A DNA stretch of 19,962 nt from DATARH01 sp035935235 (GTDB taxonomy: Bacteria; Pseudomonadota; Alphaproteobacteria; ATCC43930; CGMCC-115725): the NCBI GenBank assembly GCA_035935235.1, contig DASYXG010000135.1, forward strand, positions 1 through 19,962. Direction: 5' to 3'. The notes under the pieces are model-generated. The model was not told the DNA's origin, did no database searches, and saw only the letters and a program-made list of their open reading frames with translations. A program made the position numbers and the translations under genes. Below, in pieces: positions 8,065 to 14,784 of this stretch (positions are counted from its first letter, which is position 1; each line of letters opens with the position of its first letter).

Positions 8065-8931
8065 ATGGCCATGACGATACCGGTGACCAGATGCGATGCC
8101 GCGCTCGGCGCGGAGATCGACTTCGATTTGTCGGGGCCGATCGACGAACCGACTTTCCGCGAGATCGAAAACAGCTTTCACGACAACATCGTGGTGTTCT
8201 TTCGCGGCCAGAAGCTGACCGAGGCGCAGCACATCAGCTTCAGCCGCCGTTTCGGCGAACTCGAAATCCACATCGTCAAGAAGTACCTGTTGCCCGGCCA
8301 TCCCGAGATCCTGCTGGTCTCGAACATCAAGGACGCGGCGGGCGAACATATCGGCCTCGCCGATGCCGGCTTCACCTGGCATAGCGACGTCTCCTACCGC
8401 ACGGAGCCGAGCCGCTGCTCGCTGCTCTATGCGAAGGAAGTGCCGCGCGCCGCCGACGGCGCCGTGCTGGGCGACACGGTCTTCACCAATTGCATCGCCG
8501 CCCATGAGGCGCTGCCGGCGGCGATGAAGCGGCGGCTCGAGGGGTTGAAGGCAATCCATCGCTATTCGTCGCGGCGCCGGGTCGAGAACAGCCCGCGCCC
8601 GAAGCTGACGGCGGCGCAGCTCGCCGAAACCCCCGATGTCGCGCATCCGATCGTGCGCACTCATCCCTATACCGGGCGCAAGGCAATCTACGTCACCGCC
8701 GGCGAATGCATCGGCATCGAGGGCATGCCAGGGGACGAGGCGCTGGGTCTCATCGCCGAGCTCGATTCGCATTGTGTGAAGCCGGAATTCTGCTATCGCC
8801 ACCGCTGGCGGGTGGGTGATTTGGTGATGTGGGACAACGCCAGCGCGATGCATCTGGCGATCTGCGACTACGCGCTCCCGCAACGCCGCCTGATGCATCG
8901 GACGACGGTGATTGGCGGCATCCCATTCTGA
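8065..8931 (+). CDS. TauD/TfdA-family Fe(II)/2-oxoglutarate dioxygenase
   Basis: A cytosolic non-haem iron oxygenase of 288 residues, the usual length for this family. These enzymes couple 2-oxoglutarate decarboxylation to hydroxylation of a substrate, often releasing sulfite or breaking an ether bond. The iron triad is complete: H106 and D108 in WHSDVSY and H263 in WDNASAMH. Near the C-terminus R275 and R279 (RRLMHR) have the R-x3-R spacing that in TauD binds 2-oxoglutarate and the sulfonate. H69 in ELEIHIV sits where TauD has a taurine-contacting histidine. The start at 8065 follows an AGGA at 8056-8059. No sulfonate transporter or desulfonation gene adjoins it, so taurine cannot be assumed; aryloxyalkanoates or other anionic substrates are possible. 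Confidence 0.9.
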   Translation: MAMTIPVTRCDAALGAEIDFDLSGPIDEPTFREIENSFHDNIVVFFRGQKLTEAQHISFSRRFGELEIHIVKKYLLPGHPEILLVSNIKDAAGEHIGLADAGFTWHSDVSYRTEPSRCSLLYAKEVPRAADGAVLGDTVFTNCIAAHEALPAAMKRRLEGLKAIHRYSSRRRVENSPRPKLTAAQLAETPDVAHPIVRTHPYTGRKAIYVTAGECIGIEGMPGDEALGLIAELDSHCVKPEFCYRHRWRVGDLVMWDNASAMHLAICDYALPQRRLMHRTTVIGGIPF

Positions 8932-8952
8932 TTCAGCAGATTTTCGCCTTTA

Positions 8953-8984
8953 GGTAATGGCAGCGGGGCTGCCTGTTTGTTACC
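8953..8984 (+). terminator. Nested stem-loop after the dioxygenase gene
   Basis: GGCAGC (8959-8964) pairs with GCTGCC (8968-8973) across GGG, followed by TGTTTGTT. An outer GGTAA (8953-8957) can pair with TTACC (8980-8984). The inner hairpin plus T-rich tail resembles a weak intrinsic terminator. It ends only 9 bases before the next start, so it could also act as a leader structure for that gene. Confidence 0.4.
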
Positions 8985-8992
8985 CTGGGCGA

Positions 8993-10384
8993 ATGAATAT
9001 GACTGCGCGGTTGAAACGGATCGGCGTGGTTCTGGCGATCCTGTGGCTAGTCGGCGCGTCGCCGCCGGCAAACGCGCAGGCTCCTGGCGGCAACGACATC
9101 GCGGCACTGACGGCGCAAAAAAATGCGCTGTTCCAGCAGATGCTTCACGATCCCACGAATCTATCCGTGACCTTTGCCTACGCCGACGTCTCCGCCCGTC
9201 TTGGCGACAACGAGGCCGCGGTATCGGCGCTCGATCGACTGCTTCTGTTCAACCCCAATCTCCCGCGCGTCGATCTCGAATTGGGCGTGCTGTATTATCG
9301 GATGGGCTCGTTCGAGGCGGCGCGCAGCTATTTGCAGCGGGCGGCCGCGCTCAACCCGCCGCCCGACGTGCAAGCCCGGATCGACCAATATCTGACGAAG
9401 ATCACCGTTATCGACGCCCCGCAACGGCTGACCGGCTATCTGATGTTCGGCGCCCAATACCAATCGGACATGACCGTTTCGTCGGGCTCGGCCTTGCTTC
9501 AATCGGCTGTCGCCAACCAGCTTCTCACGACGCAGTTCTCGCGTCAGGCCGGCGGGAATCTGTTCGTCACCGGCGGCGCCCTCTACAGCTACGATTTGGG
9601 CACCCAAAACCGCGACGTGCTCGAAATCGGCGGCGCCGGCTTGGTCAATCACTATTTCAAGAACAGCGAGTTCGACCTTGATTTCGGCGAGATGACCGCG
9701 GGGCCGCGGTTCCGCTTCCCGAACCTCGGAATACCGTTCGTGCAATGGGCCTCGTTGAAGCCCTACTTGATCGTCGACGAGGTCGGCCTCGGCGAGCAGC
9801 AGTATTTCTATACAATCGGCGGCGGCGTCGAAGGGACGGCAGTGCTGTGGGGCGATCTCTCGGCCCGGATCGCCTACGAGTTTCGCGATAAGAACTTCAC
9901 CGCCGCGGCGGACCGCCCATCGTCGGTCGGTCTCACCGGCGACGACAATCTGGTGATCCTGGCGTTTAAAAAGCCAGTGACCGAGAATTCGGTTCTGACG
10001 GGCGAGTTCGACTTTCTCGACCAATCCACCCGGTTCAACTATTTCAGCAACAAGACCTACGCCGTCTCCGCTGCCTACCGGGTGAGCTACGCCGACCCGA
10101 CCGGGATCATCAAATTGCCGCTCGAAACCGAGTTTTTCGGCAGTCGCAGCTGGTCCATATACGAGGCGCCCGACCCTTGCTGCAGCACCAACGGCAGCAC
10201 CACGGCGCCCTCTGGCAGCAACCGCTTCGACCGGCACTGGCGCTTCGGCGTCACGCAATATTTTCCGGTCGCGGCGAATATCTCTTTGGTACTGCAGCTT
10301 GAACGCGACATGGTGTTATCCAATCTTCCGATCTACGGATACACCAGCAACACGGTTTTGTTCGGTCCGCAAATCCGCTTTTAG
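8993..10384 (+). CDS. Exported TPR plus outer-membrane beta-barrel protein
   Basis: A 463-residue precursor with a Sec signal (residues 1-28, ending ANA), a TPR-like helical region at about 40-135 (EAAVSALDRLLLFNP; FEAARSYLQRAAALNP) and then about 315 residues of alternating aromatic/polar strands typical of an outer-membrane barrel, ending in QIRF with the terminal aromatic expected for Bam-dependent insertion. A periplasmic TPR region followed by a barrel is the architecture of Slam-type proteins (DUF560, type XI secretion), which move or display partner proteins at the surface; I infer an analogous role but cannot prove membership. Two adjacent cysteines (396-397) lie in a Ser/Thr/Gly-rich stretch that looks like a surface loop. 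The FecR-domain gene starts 9 bp downstream, implying co-expression. The start has no strong ribosome site; ATG at 8999 is an alternative. Confidence 0.8.
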   Translation: MNMTARLKRIGVVLAILWLVGASPPANAQAPGGNDIAALTAQKNALFQQMLHDPTNLSVTFAYADVSARLGDNEAAVSALDRLLLFNPNLPRVDLELGVLYYRMGSFEAARSYLQRAAALNPPPDVQARIDQYLTKITVIDAPQRLTGYLMFGAQYQSDMTVSSGSALLQSAVANQLLTTQFSRQAGGNLFVTGGALYSYDLGTQNRDVLEIGGAGLVNHYFKNSEFDLDFGEMTAGPRFRFPNLGIPFVQWASLKPYLIVDEVGLGEQQYFYTIGGGVEGTAVLWGDLSARIAYEFRDKNFTAAADRPSSVGLTGDDNLVILAFKKPVTENSVLTGEFDFLDQSTRFNYFSNKTYAVSAAYRVSYADPTGIIKLPLETEFFGSRSWSIYEAPDPCCSTNGSTTAPSGSNRFDRHWRFGVTQYFPVAANISLVLQLERDMVLSNLPIYGYTSNTVLFGPQIRF

Positions 10385-10393
10385 GGGTATGCC

Positions 10394-11398
10394 ATGACCG
10401 CCCGCATCGTCACCCCCCGTCGACTCGCCGGTCCGCTCGCCGCATCGCTACTCCTGACCGCGAGCCCGCTCGCCTTGGCGCAGGAGAAGGTCGGCGCCGC
10501 TACCGCGGTCAACCCCGACACCACGGGCACGCCCCCCGGCGCGACTGTGCGACAAGTGGTGATCGGCCAGGACGTCGTCCACAACGAACGGATCACCACC
10601 GGCCCGACCGGTCAAACCCAACTGCTGTTTCTCGACCAATCCTCGCTGACGGTCGGCGAGAACGCCGATCTGACGATCGACGATTTCGTGTACGACCCCT
10701 CGACCAGCACCGGCAAGCTGGCGATGAGCACCACCAAGGGCATCCTGCGTTATGTCGGCGGTGCGCTCTCCAAAAACGCCAACGCGGTATCGCTGGTCAC
10801 CCCGTCGGGGACGCTCGGCATTCGCGGCGCGGTTGTTCTGGCATGGCTGACGGCAGCCGGGCAACTTGACGTGGTGCTGGTTTACGGCGACGAGCTCAAG
10901 GTGACTCCGACTTGTCCGAGCTGCGCGCCACAGATCATCACCCACCCCGGCTGGTTCGTCAGCATTCCGTTTCCCGGAGCCCCGGCTTCGAACCCCGCTC
11001 CGGCTCCCGCGGGCCTGATCGCCCAAATCCTTGCCGCACTCAACCCAAGCACGGGAAACGGGGGATCAACCCATCCACCGACTGATTGGGTTGTCTTCAA
11101 TAGCGGGTTGCCGAACATCCTGTCGGGAAATCCCGGCGGCAGCGACTGGTCTGCGCTCCATCACGTTCCGCCCTTCACCCCGCCGCCCGACTTGAACCCC
11201 AACACGCTTCAGACGACGCTTGGCATCAACAGCGCCTTCAGTCACGGCCATACCATCACGGTCAACAACAACCCTAAGTCGCCGCCACCACCGCCGTCGC
11301 CTCCGCCTCCGCCTCCGCCTCCGCCTCCGCCTCCGCCTCCGCCTCCTCCGCCACCACCTCCACCGCCGCCACCACCTCCTCCACCGCCGGTTCCCTGA
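10394..11398 (+). CDS. Exported FecR-domain protein with 30-proline C-terminal tail
   Basis: A 334-residue protein with an N-terminal signal (about 1-30, ending ALAQ) and a FecR domain (PF04773) at roughly 53-165, recognised by ITTGPTGQTQLLF, LTVGENADLTIDDFVYDP and the signature VTPSGTLGIRGAV (135-147). Unlike true FecR sigma regulators there is no N-terminal cytoplasmic part or internal membrane anchor, so this is a secreted FecR-domain protein of unknown function. After the domain come a C-x2-C pair (C174, C177), a Pro/Ala/Gly/Asn-rich linker and then PPPPPS followed by 30 consecutive prolines (303-332) and VP. The start has AGGGG at 10383-10387 and lies 9 bp after the barrel gene, so the two are likely partners. 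The polyproline tail may span peptidoglycan or serve as a recognition tag; translating it should depend on EF-P. Confidence 0.82.
   Translation: MTARIVTPRRLAGPLAASLLLTASPLALAQEKVGAATAVNPDTTGTPPGATVRQVVIGQDVVHNERITTGPTGQTQLLFLDQSSLTVGENADLTIDDFVYDPSTSTGKLAMSTTKGILRYVGGALSKNANAVSLVTPSGTLGIRGAVVLAWLTAAGQLDVVLVYGDELKVTPTCPSCAPQIITHPGWFVSIPFPGAPASNPAPAPAGLIAQILAALNPSTGNGGSTHPPTDWVVFNSGLPNILSGNPGGSDWSALHHVPPFTPPPDLNPNTLQTTLGINSAFSHGHTITVNNNPKSPPPPPSPPPPPPPPPPPPPPPPPPPPPPPPPPPPPPVP
11299..11346 (+). repeat. Perfect hexanucleotide tandem repeat, 8 copies of GCCTCC
   Basis: Eight uninterrupted copies of GCCTCC lie inside the polyproline-coding end of the FecR-domain gene and are read as alternating CCT CCG proline codons. 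Slippage would add or remove two prolines per unit without breaking the frame. The flanking proline codons are irregular (CCA/CCG/CCT), so only this core is a microsatellite. Confidence 0.95.
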
Positions 11399-11529
11399 GT
11401 GGCAATCGCTACCGCGTGAGTAGTTGGATGTCCCGAGCGGATTGCGCGGGAATTGAGGTACTTGACAGCGGCGTGAGAATTCGGTGACCTCCATGTTGCA
11501 CTGCCTTCATCCCCCGAAGGGGTCACCCG
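11399..11529 (+). promoter_or_regulatory. Leader of the CYTH-CHAD gene with candidate promoter and SD hairpin
   Basis: A weak sigma-70-like pair, TTGAGG (11453-11458) and GAGAAT (11475-11480) with a 16-bp spacer, may start transcription near 11487. The Shine-Dalgarno AAGGGG (11517-11522) overlaps a small CCCC-CGAA-GGGG hairpin (11511-11522) that could mask it. No gene is visible here. Confidence 0.3.
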
Positions 11530-13044
11530 ATCGCGACGGAAACCGAACTTAAGCTGGCTGCCCGCACCGGCGACCTGCCGGCAGTGCGGCGTGCGCTCGA
11601 ATCGATGGCGGGTGGCAACGGCGTGTCGCGAGCGCGCCTCGTCAGCACCTATTACGACACGCCCGATCACGCCTTAGCCCGGCGGGGGTCGAGCCTGCGC
11701 GTGCGCCGCCAGGGCCGCCAGTACATCCAGACGGTGAAGGCCGCGGGCGAGGTCGGCGCGATCGCGCGCGGCGAATGGGAAGACGCGGTCGCAGGCGAGC
11801 GCCCCGACCCGCAAGCCGTGCAAACCGGCCCGTTCCTGTCGCCGGAGATCGCTGGGCAGCTGCGCCCCTTGTTCCGCACCGAGGTCACCCGTACGACGAT
11901 CCCGCTGACGCCCGAGCCGGCCACGCGGATCGAAGCGGCGATCGATCGCGGCCGCATTCGTAATGGCGGTGACACGCCACCGGCGCGCATCAGCGAGATC
12001 GAGCTCGAATTGAAGAGCGGCGCGCCGAGTGCACTGTACGATGTCGCGCTCAAACTCCTGCATGTGGCGCCCCTGCGCCTCGAACCGCTTACCAAGGCCG
12101 AGCGCGGCTATCGCCTCAGCGACCATGGCCACGGCCCGGCCAAGGCGGTTCACGCCGCGGCGCTCAACTTGCGCCCCGGGATGAGCGCCGAGAGCGCGTT
12201 GCAGCGGATCGGCCGCGCCTGCCTCGACCATATGTTGCGCAACGAGGACGCGGCACTCGCCGGCAATCCTGAAGGCATCCATCAGATGCGGGTTGCGGTG
12301 CGCCGGCTGCGGGCGATCCTGTCGGCCTTCGCCCCGCTGCTGCCGCGCGAGCCGCGCCGCTGGGCTTCGATCGAGCTGCGCTGGTTTGCCGACATCCTTG
12401 GGGACACCCGTAATCTCGACGTCTTTGCCAACGGGCTCGTGCGCCCGGCGCGCGCCGCGTTGTCGCCGTCGAGCGATTTCGATCCGTTGGGCCTTGCTGT
12501 CGCGCGGCGCCGGCGTGCGGCGCACAAGGAGGTCGTCAAGGCGATCTCTTCGTCCCGCTATACCGAAGCGATGCTGGCGCTGTTGCGCTGGTTCGACGGC
12601 CGCGAGTGGCGCGCTTCGTCCGAGAATGGGGCGCTCGATCGGCCAATCGAAGAGATTGCCCCGATGCTGCTCGAGCGCTGCCGGCAAAAGGCCGAAAAAC
12701 GCATCCGGGATTTCGTCGGCCAGTCGGCGAGACAGCGCCACCAGCTGCGCATCGCCCTGAAAAAATTGCGCTACACGGCAGAGTTATTTGGCAATCTCTA
12801 CGATGGAAGCGAGTTTCGCCACTTCGTCCAGAGGCTGAAACGCCTGCAGGACGACCTCGGCGACATCAATGACGTACGCGTCGGCCGCGGCATCATCACA
12901 TCGTTGTCCCGCCCCGGGTCGCGCTCGAGCGTTGCCCGCGCCGGGCGCCGCGTCTTGGCCTGGCACAAGCGCCGGCTCGACCGCAACGAGCACCGCCTGC
13001 GCCAGCGCGTCAGCGAATTGAAAGACGCCAGCCGGTTCTGGTGA
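11530..13044 (+). CDS. CYTH-CHAD protein, probable triphosphatase / polyphosphate-associated, AUC start
   Basis: An N-terminal CYTH domain (about 1-198) hydrolyses triphosphates in a beta-barrel tunnel, and a C-terminal CHAD domain (about 222-495) is a histidine- and arginine-rich helical module that binds polyphosphate. The CYTH signature ExExK is E4-T-E6-L-K8, supported by RVRRQG, TVKAAG and EIELELKSG. CHAD repeats show as IHQMRVAVRRLRA and RHQLRIALKKLR. The first in-frame ATG/GTG/TTG is GTG at 11584, which would delete ExExK. The only sensible start is ATC at 11530, 7 bases after AAGGGG, giving 504 residues; the frame is closed by TGA at 11485-11487 and no canonical start codon lies between. 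AUC starts are rare but known for autoregulated genes; a sequencing error at that base is the alternative. The protein is probably cytoplasmic. It ends 3 bp from the oppositely transcribed oxidoreductase gene. Confidence 0.85.
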   Translation: MATETELKLAARTGDLPAVRRALESMAGGNGVSRARLVSTYYDTPDHALARRGSSLRVRRQGRQYIQTVKAAGEVGAIARGEWEDAVAGERPDPQAVQTGPFLSPEIAGQLRPLFRTEVTRTTIPLTPEPATRIEAAIDRGRIRNGGDTPPARISEIELELKSGAPSALYDVALKLLHVAPLRLEPLTKAERGYRLSDHGHGPAKAVHAAALNLRPGMSAESALQRIGRACLDHMLRNEDAALAGNPEGIHQMRVAVRRLRAILSAFAPLLPREPRRWASIELRWFADILGDTRNLDVFANGLVRPARAALSPSSDFDPLGLAVARRRRAAHKEVVKAISSSRYTEAMLALLRWFDGREWRASSENGALDRPIEEIAPMLLERCRQKAEKRIRDFVGQSARQRHQLRIALKKLRYTAELFGNLYDGSEFRHFVQRLKRLQDDLGDINDVRVGRGIITSLSRPGSRSSVARAGRRVLAWHKRRLDRNEHRLRQRVSELKDASRFW

Positions 13045-13047
13045 ACC

Positions 13048-14103
13048 TCAGGCCGCGAACCGCGGCATCACCTCGCTGGCGAAAAGCCGCATCGAGCCCA
13101 TCGCCGCGTCGAACGGCATCAGATTAAAGTTGACCTGCAGCGAAGCGTGCTCGAAGCCGCCGAAATCCGCGTCCATGCGGGCGATCGTAGCGGCAATCTC
13201 ACCGGGGGTGCCGATCCAGGCGGCGCCACTCTCCATCTGGTCGGCTGCATTCGAGGCGCGTAAGCCCGCGATGACCTTGTCGTATCCCGGATAGTCTTGC
13301 GATGTTCGCCCGTCGAGCCAGTCTGACGCGGCATCGACCAACGAGTGTAGGTAGTTGTCGATCAGCGGCGCAGCGAGCTCGCGCGCACGGTCACCGTCGC
13401 GGTCGCAGAACATGTGAAAGGCGATCATCACCTCGCCTTCGCCCGCGTGACCCGCAGCCTTCCACGCCTCCCGATAGGCTGAAAGCAGCGGCCGCATTTT
13501 GTCGGCGACAAAAGCGATCGCCATCACCGAATAACCCATCTTTCCGGCGTACTCGAAGGATTCTGGCGTGTTGAGCGCGGCGACGTAGAACTTGGGCCGT
13601 GGAAGCTGGGTCGGGCGCGGCAGCGAGGTGGTGTTCTCGATCGCATGAAAGCGGCCGCGATGCGTGACGCTTTCCTGCCGCAACAGGAGATCGACCTGCT
13701 CGATCCCCTCGCGGAACCGGGCCACAGACTCGTCGGGCGATCGGGCGAAGCGGCGGAACTCATGCGGGAGGAAGGCGCGTGCGAAGCCGACATCGAGTCG
13801 TCCGCCGGAGATCGCGTCGAGCATCGCGATCTCGCCCGCCAGCTTCAGCGGATTGTTGAACGCCGGCAGCACGGCGCCAGTGACGAGACGCGCGCGTTTG
13901 GTGCGCTGCGCCGCGGCGGCGAGGAAGACGATCGGGTTGGGGCTGTAACCGCCGTAATAGTGGAAGTAATGCTCGACAATGCGAATATGTGAGTAACCGA
14001 GCCGGTCCGCCTCTTCGGCGATGTCGAGCGCCTCGCCGAAATACTGCTCGGCCGAACGATCCTCGGGCCGCACGTCGGGGAAAAATTGCACACCGAACTG
14101 CAC
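13048..14103 (-). CDS. LLM-class (luciferase-like) flavin-dependent oxidoreductase
   Basis: A 351-residue TIM-barrel monooxygenase of the bacterial luciferase-like family (PF00296) that uses reduced FMN or F420 to oxidise small organic molecules. The family pattern is clear: an N-terminal strand with FGVQFFP, the IRIVEHYFHYYGGYSPNP region, LVTGAVLPAFNNPLKLAGEIAMLD and SGGRLDVGFARAF, the usual sequence between barrel strands 3 and 4. The start is GTG at 14103, preceded by GGAGGGGGAGA. It lies 21 bp downstream of msrA on the same strand, suggesting co-transcription. The substrate is unknown; no reductase partner is encoded in the window, so a general flavin reductase would have to supply FMNH2 if it is a two-component enzyme. 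Confidence 0.9.
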   Translation of the reverse strand: MQFGVQFFPDVRPEDRSAEQYFGEALDIAEEADRLGYSHIRIVEHYFHYYGGYSPNPIVFLAAAAQRTKRARLVTGAVLPAFNNPLKLAGEIAMLDAISGGRLDVGFARAFLPHEFRRFARSPDESVARFREGIEQVDLLLRQESVTHRGRFHAIENTTSLPRPTQLPRPKFYVAALNTPESFEYAGKMGYSVMAIAFVADKMRPLLSAYREAWKAAGHAGEGEVMIAFHMFCDRDGDRARELAAPLIDNYLHSLVDAASDWLDGRTSQDYPGYDKVIAGLRASNAADQMESGAAWIGTPGEIAATIARMDADFGGFEHASLQVNFNLMPFDAAMGSMRLFASEVMPRFAA

Positions 14104-14124
14104 TCTCCCCCTCCGCAGTAGGTG

Positions 14125-14784
14125 CTACTCTGCCGCAACGCTGGTGCCGATCGGGCAGCTGACCCCGGTGCCGCCGAGCCCGCAATAGCCAAACGGGTTC
14201 TTCGCCAAATATTGCTGGTGGTAGTCCTCGGCGAAATAGAATTGCGGCGCCTCGCGGATCTCGGTAGTGATGGCGTTGTAGCCGGCGCCCTTGAGACGCG
14301 GCTGATAGCGCTCACGCGAAGCCTCGGCCGCCTTCTGTTGCTCGGGCGAATAGGTGTAGATCGCCGAGCGGTATTGGGTCCCGATATCGTTGCCCTGGCG
14401 CATGCCCTGGGTCGGATCGTGGCTTTCCCAGAAAATCTTCAACAGCCCGTCATAGCTGATCTGCTTCGGGTCGAAGACGACGAGCACCACCTCCGTGTGC
14501 CCGGTAAGCCCGCTGCACACCTCCTCGTAGGTCGGGTTTAGGGTCGAACCGCCGGCATAGCCGACCGCGGTCGTCCACACTCCCGGCGCCTCCCAGAATT
14601 TACGCTCGGCGCCCCAGAAGCAGCCGAGCCCGAAGACCGCCATTTCCAGCCCCGCCGGATAGGGGCCCTCCAGCGGGTTGCCGTTGACGAAGTGGCGGGC
14701 CGGCACCGGCATCTTCATCGCCCGTCCAGGCAGGCACTGTTCGGGCGGCGGGACTTCAAGCTTCTTGCGCATCATTCCGAACAT
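14125..14784 (-). CDS. msrA: Peptide-methionine (S)-S-oxide reductase
   Basis: MsrA reduces the S form of methionine sulfoxide in proteins, using thioredoxin. The catalytic motif GCFWG carries C55, and two C-terminal recycling cysteines, C201 and C210 (YCGLGGTGVSC), mark the three-cysteine type. VGYAGG, SGLTGHTEVV and ESHDPTQGMRQGNDIGTQYRS are textbook MsrA sequence. The start at 14784 (MFGMMRKKLE) matches the family and is preceded by GGAGGAGG with 5-base spacing; the frame stays open to 14943, but that extension resembles nothing in MsrA and carries no signal peptide, so the protein is probably cytoplasmic. The 219-residue length is usual for the long form. The luciferase-like gene follows 21 bp downstream, linking repair of oxidised proteins with a flavin enzyme. 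Confidence 0.96.
   Translation of the reverse strand: MFGMMRKKLEVPPPEQCLPGRAMKMPVPARHFVNGNPLEGPYPAGLEMAVFGLGCFWGAERKFWEAPGVWTTAVGYAGGSTLNPTYEEVCSGLTGHTEVVLVVFDPKQISYDGLLKIFWESHDPTQGMRQGNDIGTQYRSAIYTYSPEQQKAAEASRERYQPRLKGAGYNAITTEIREAPQFYFAEDYHQQYLAKNPFGYCGLGGTGVSCPIGTSVAAE

Noticed and set aside
8065..8931. Naming the dioxygenase tauD
   Set aside because: The iron and 2-oxoglutarate residues are family-wide, and no taurine transport genes adjoin it; substrate cannot be assigned.
11281..11395. Repeat array as a possible CRISPR
   Set aside because: A simple hexamer microsatellite in a coding sequence, with no spacers and no cas genes.
11242..11670. Glycine-rich minus-strand frame
   Set aside because: It is just the complement of the polyproline tract (CGG/AGG/TGG read as Gly), not a glycine-rich protein gene.
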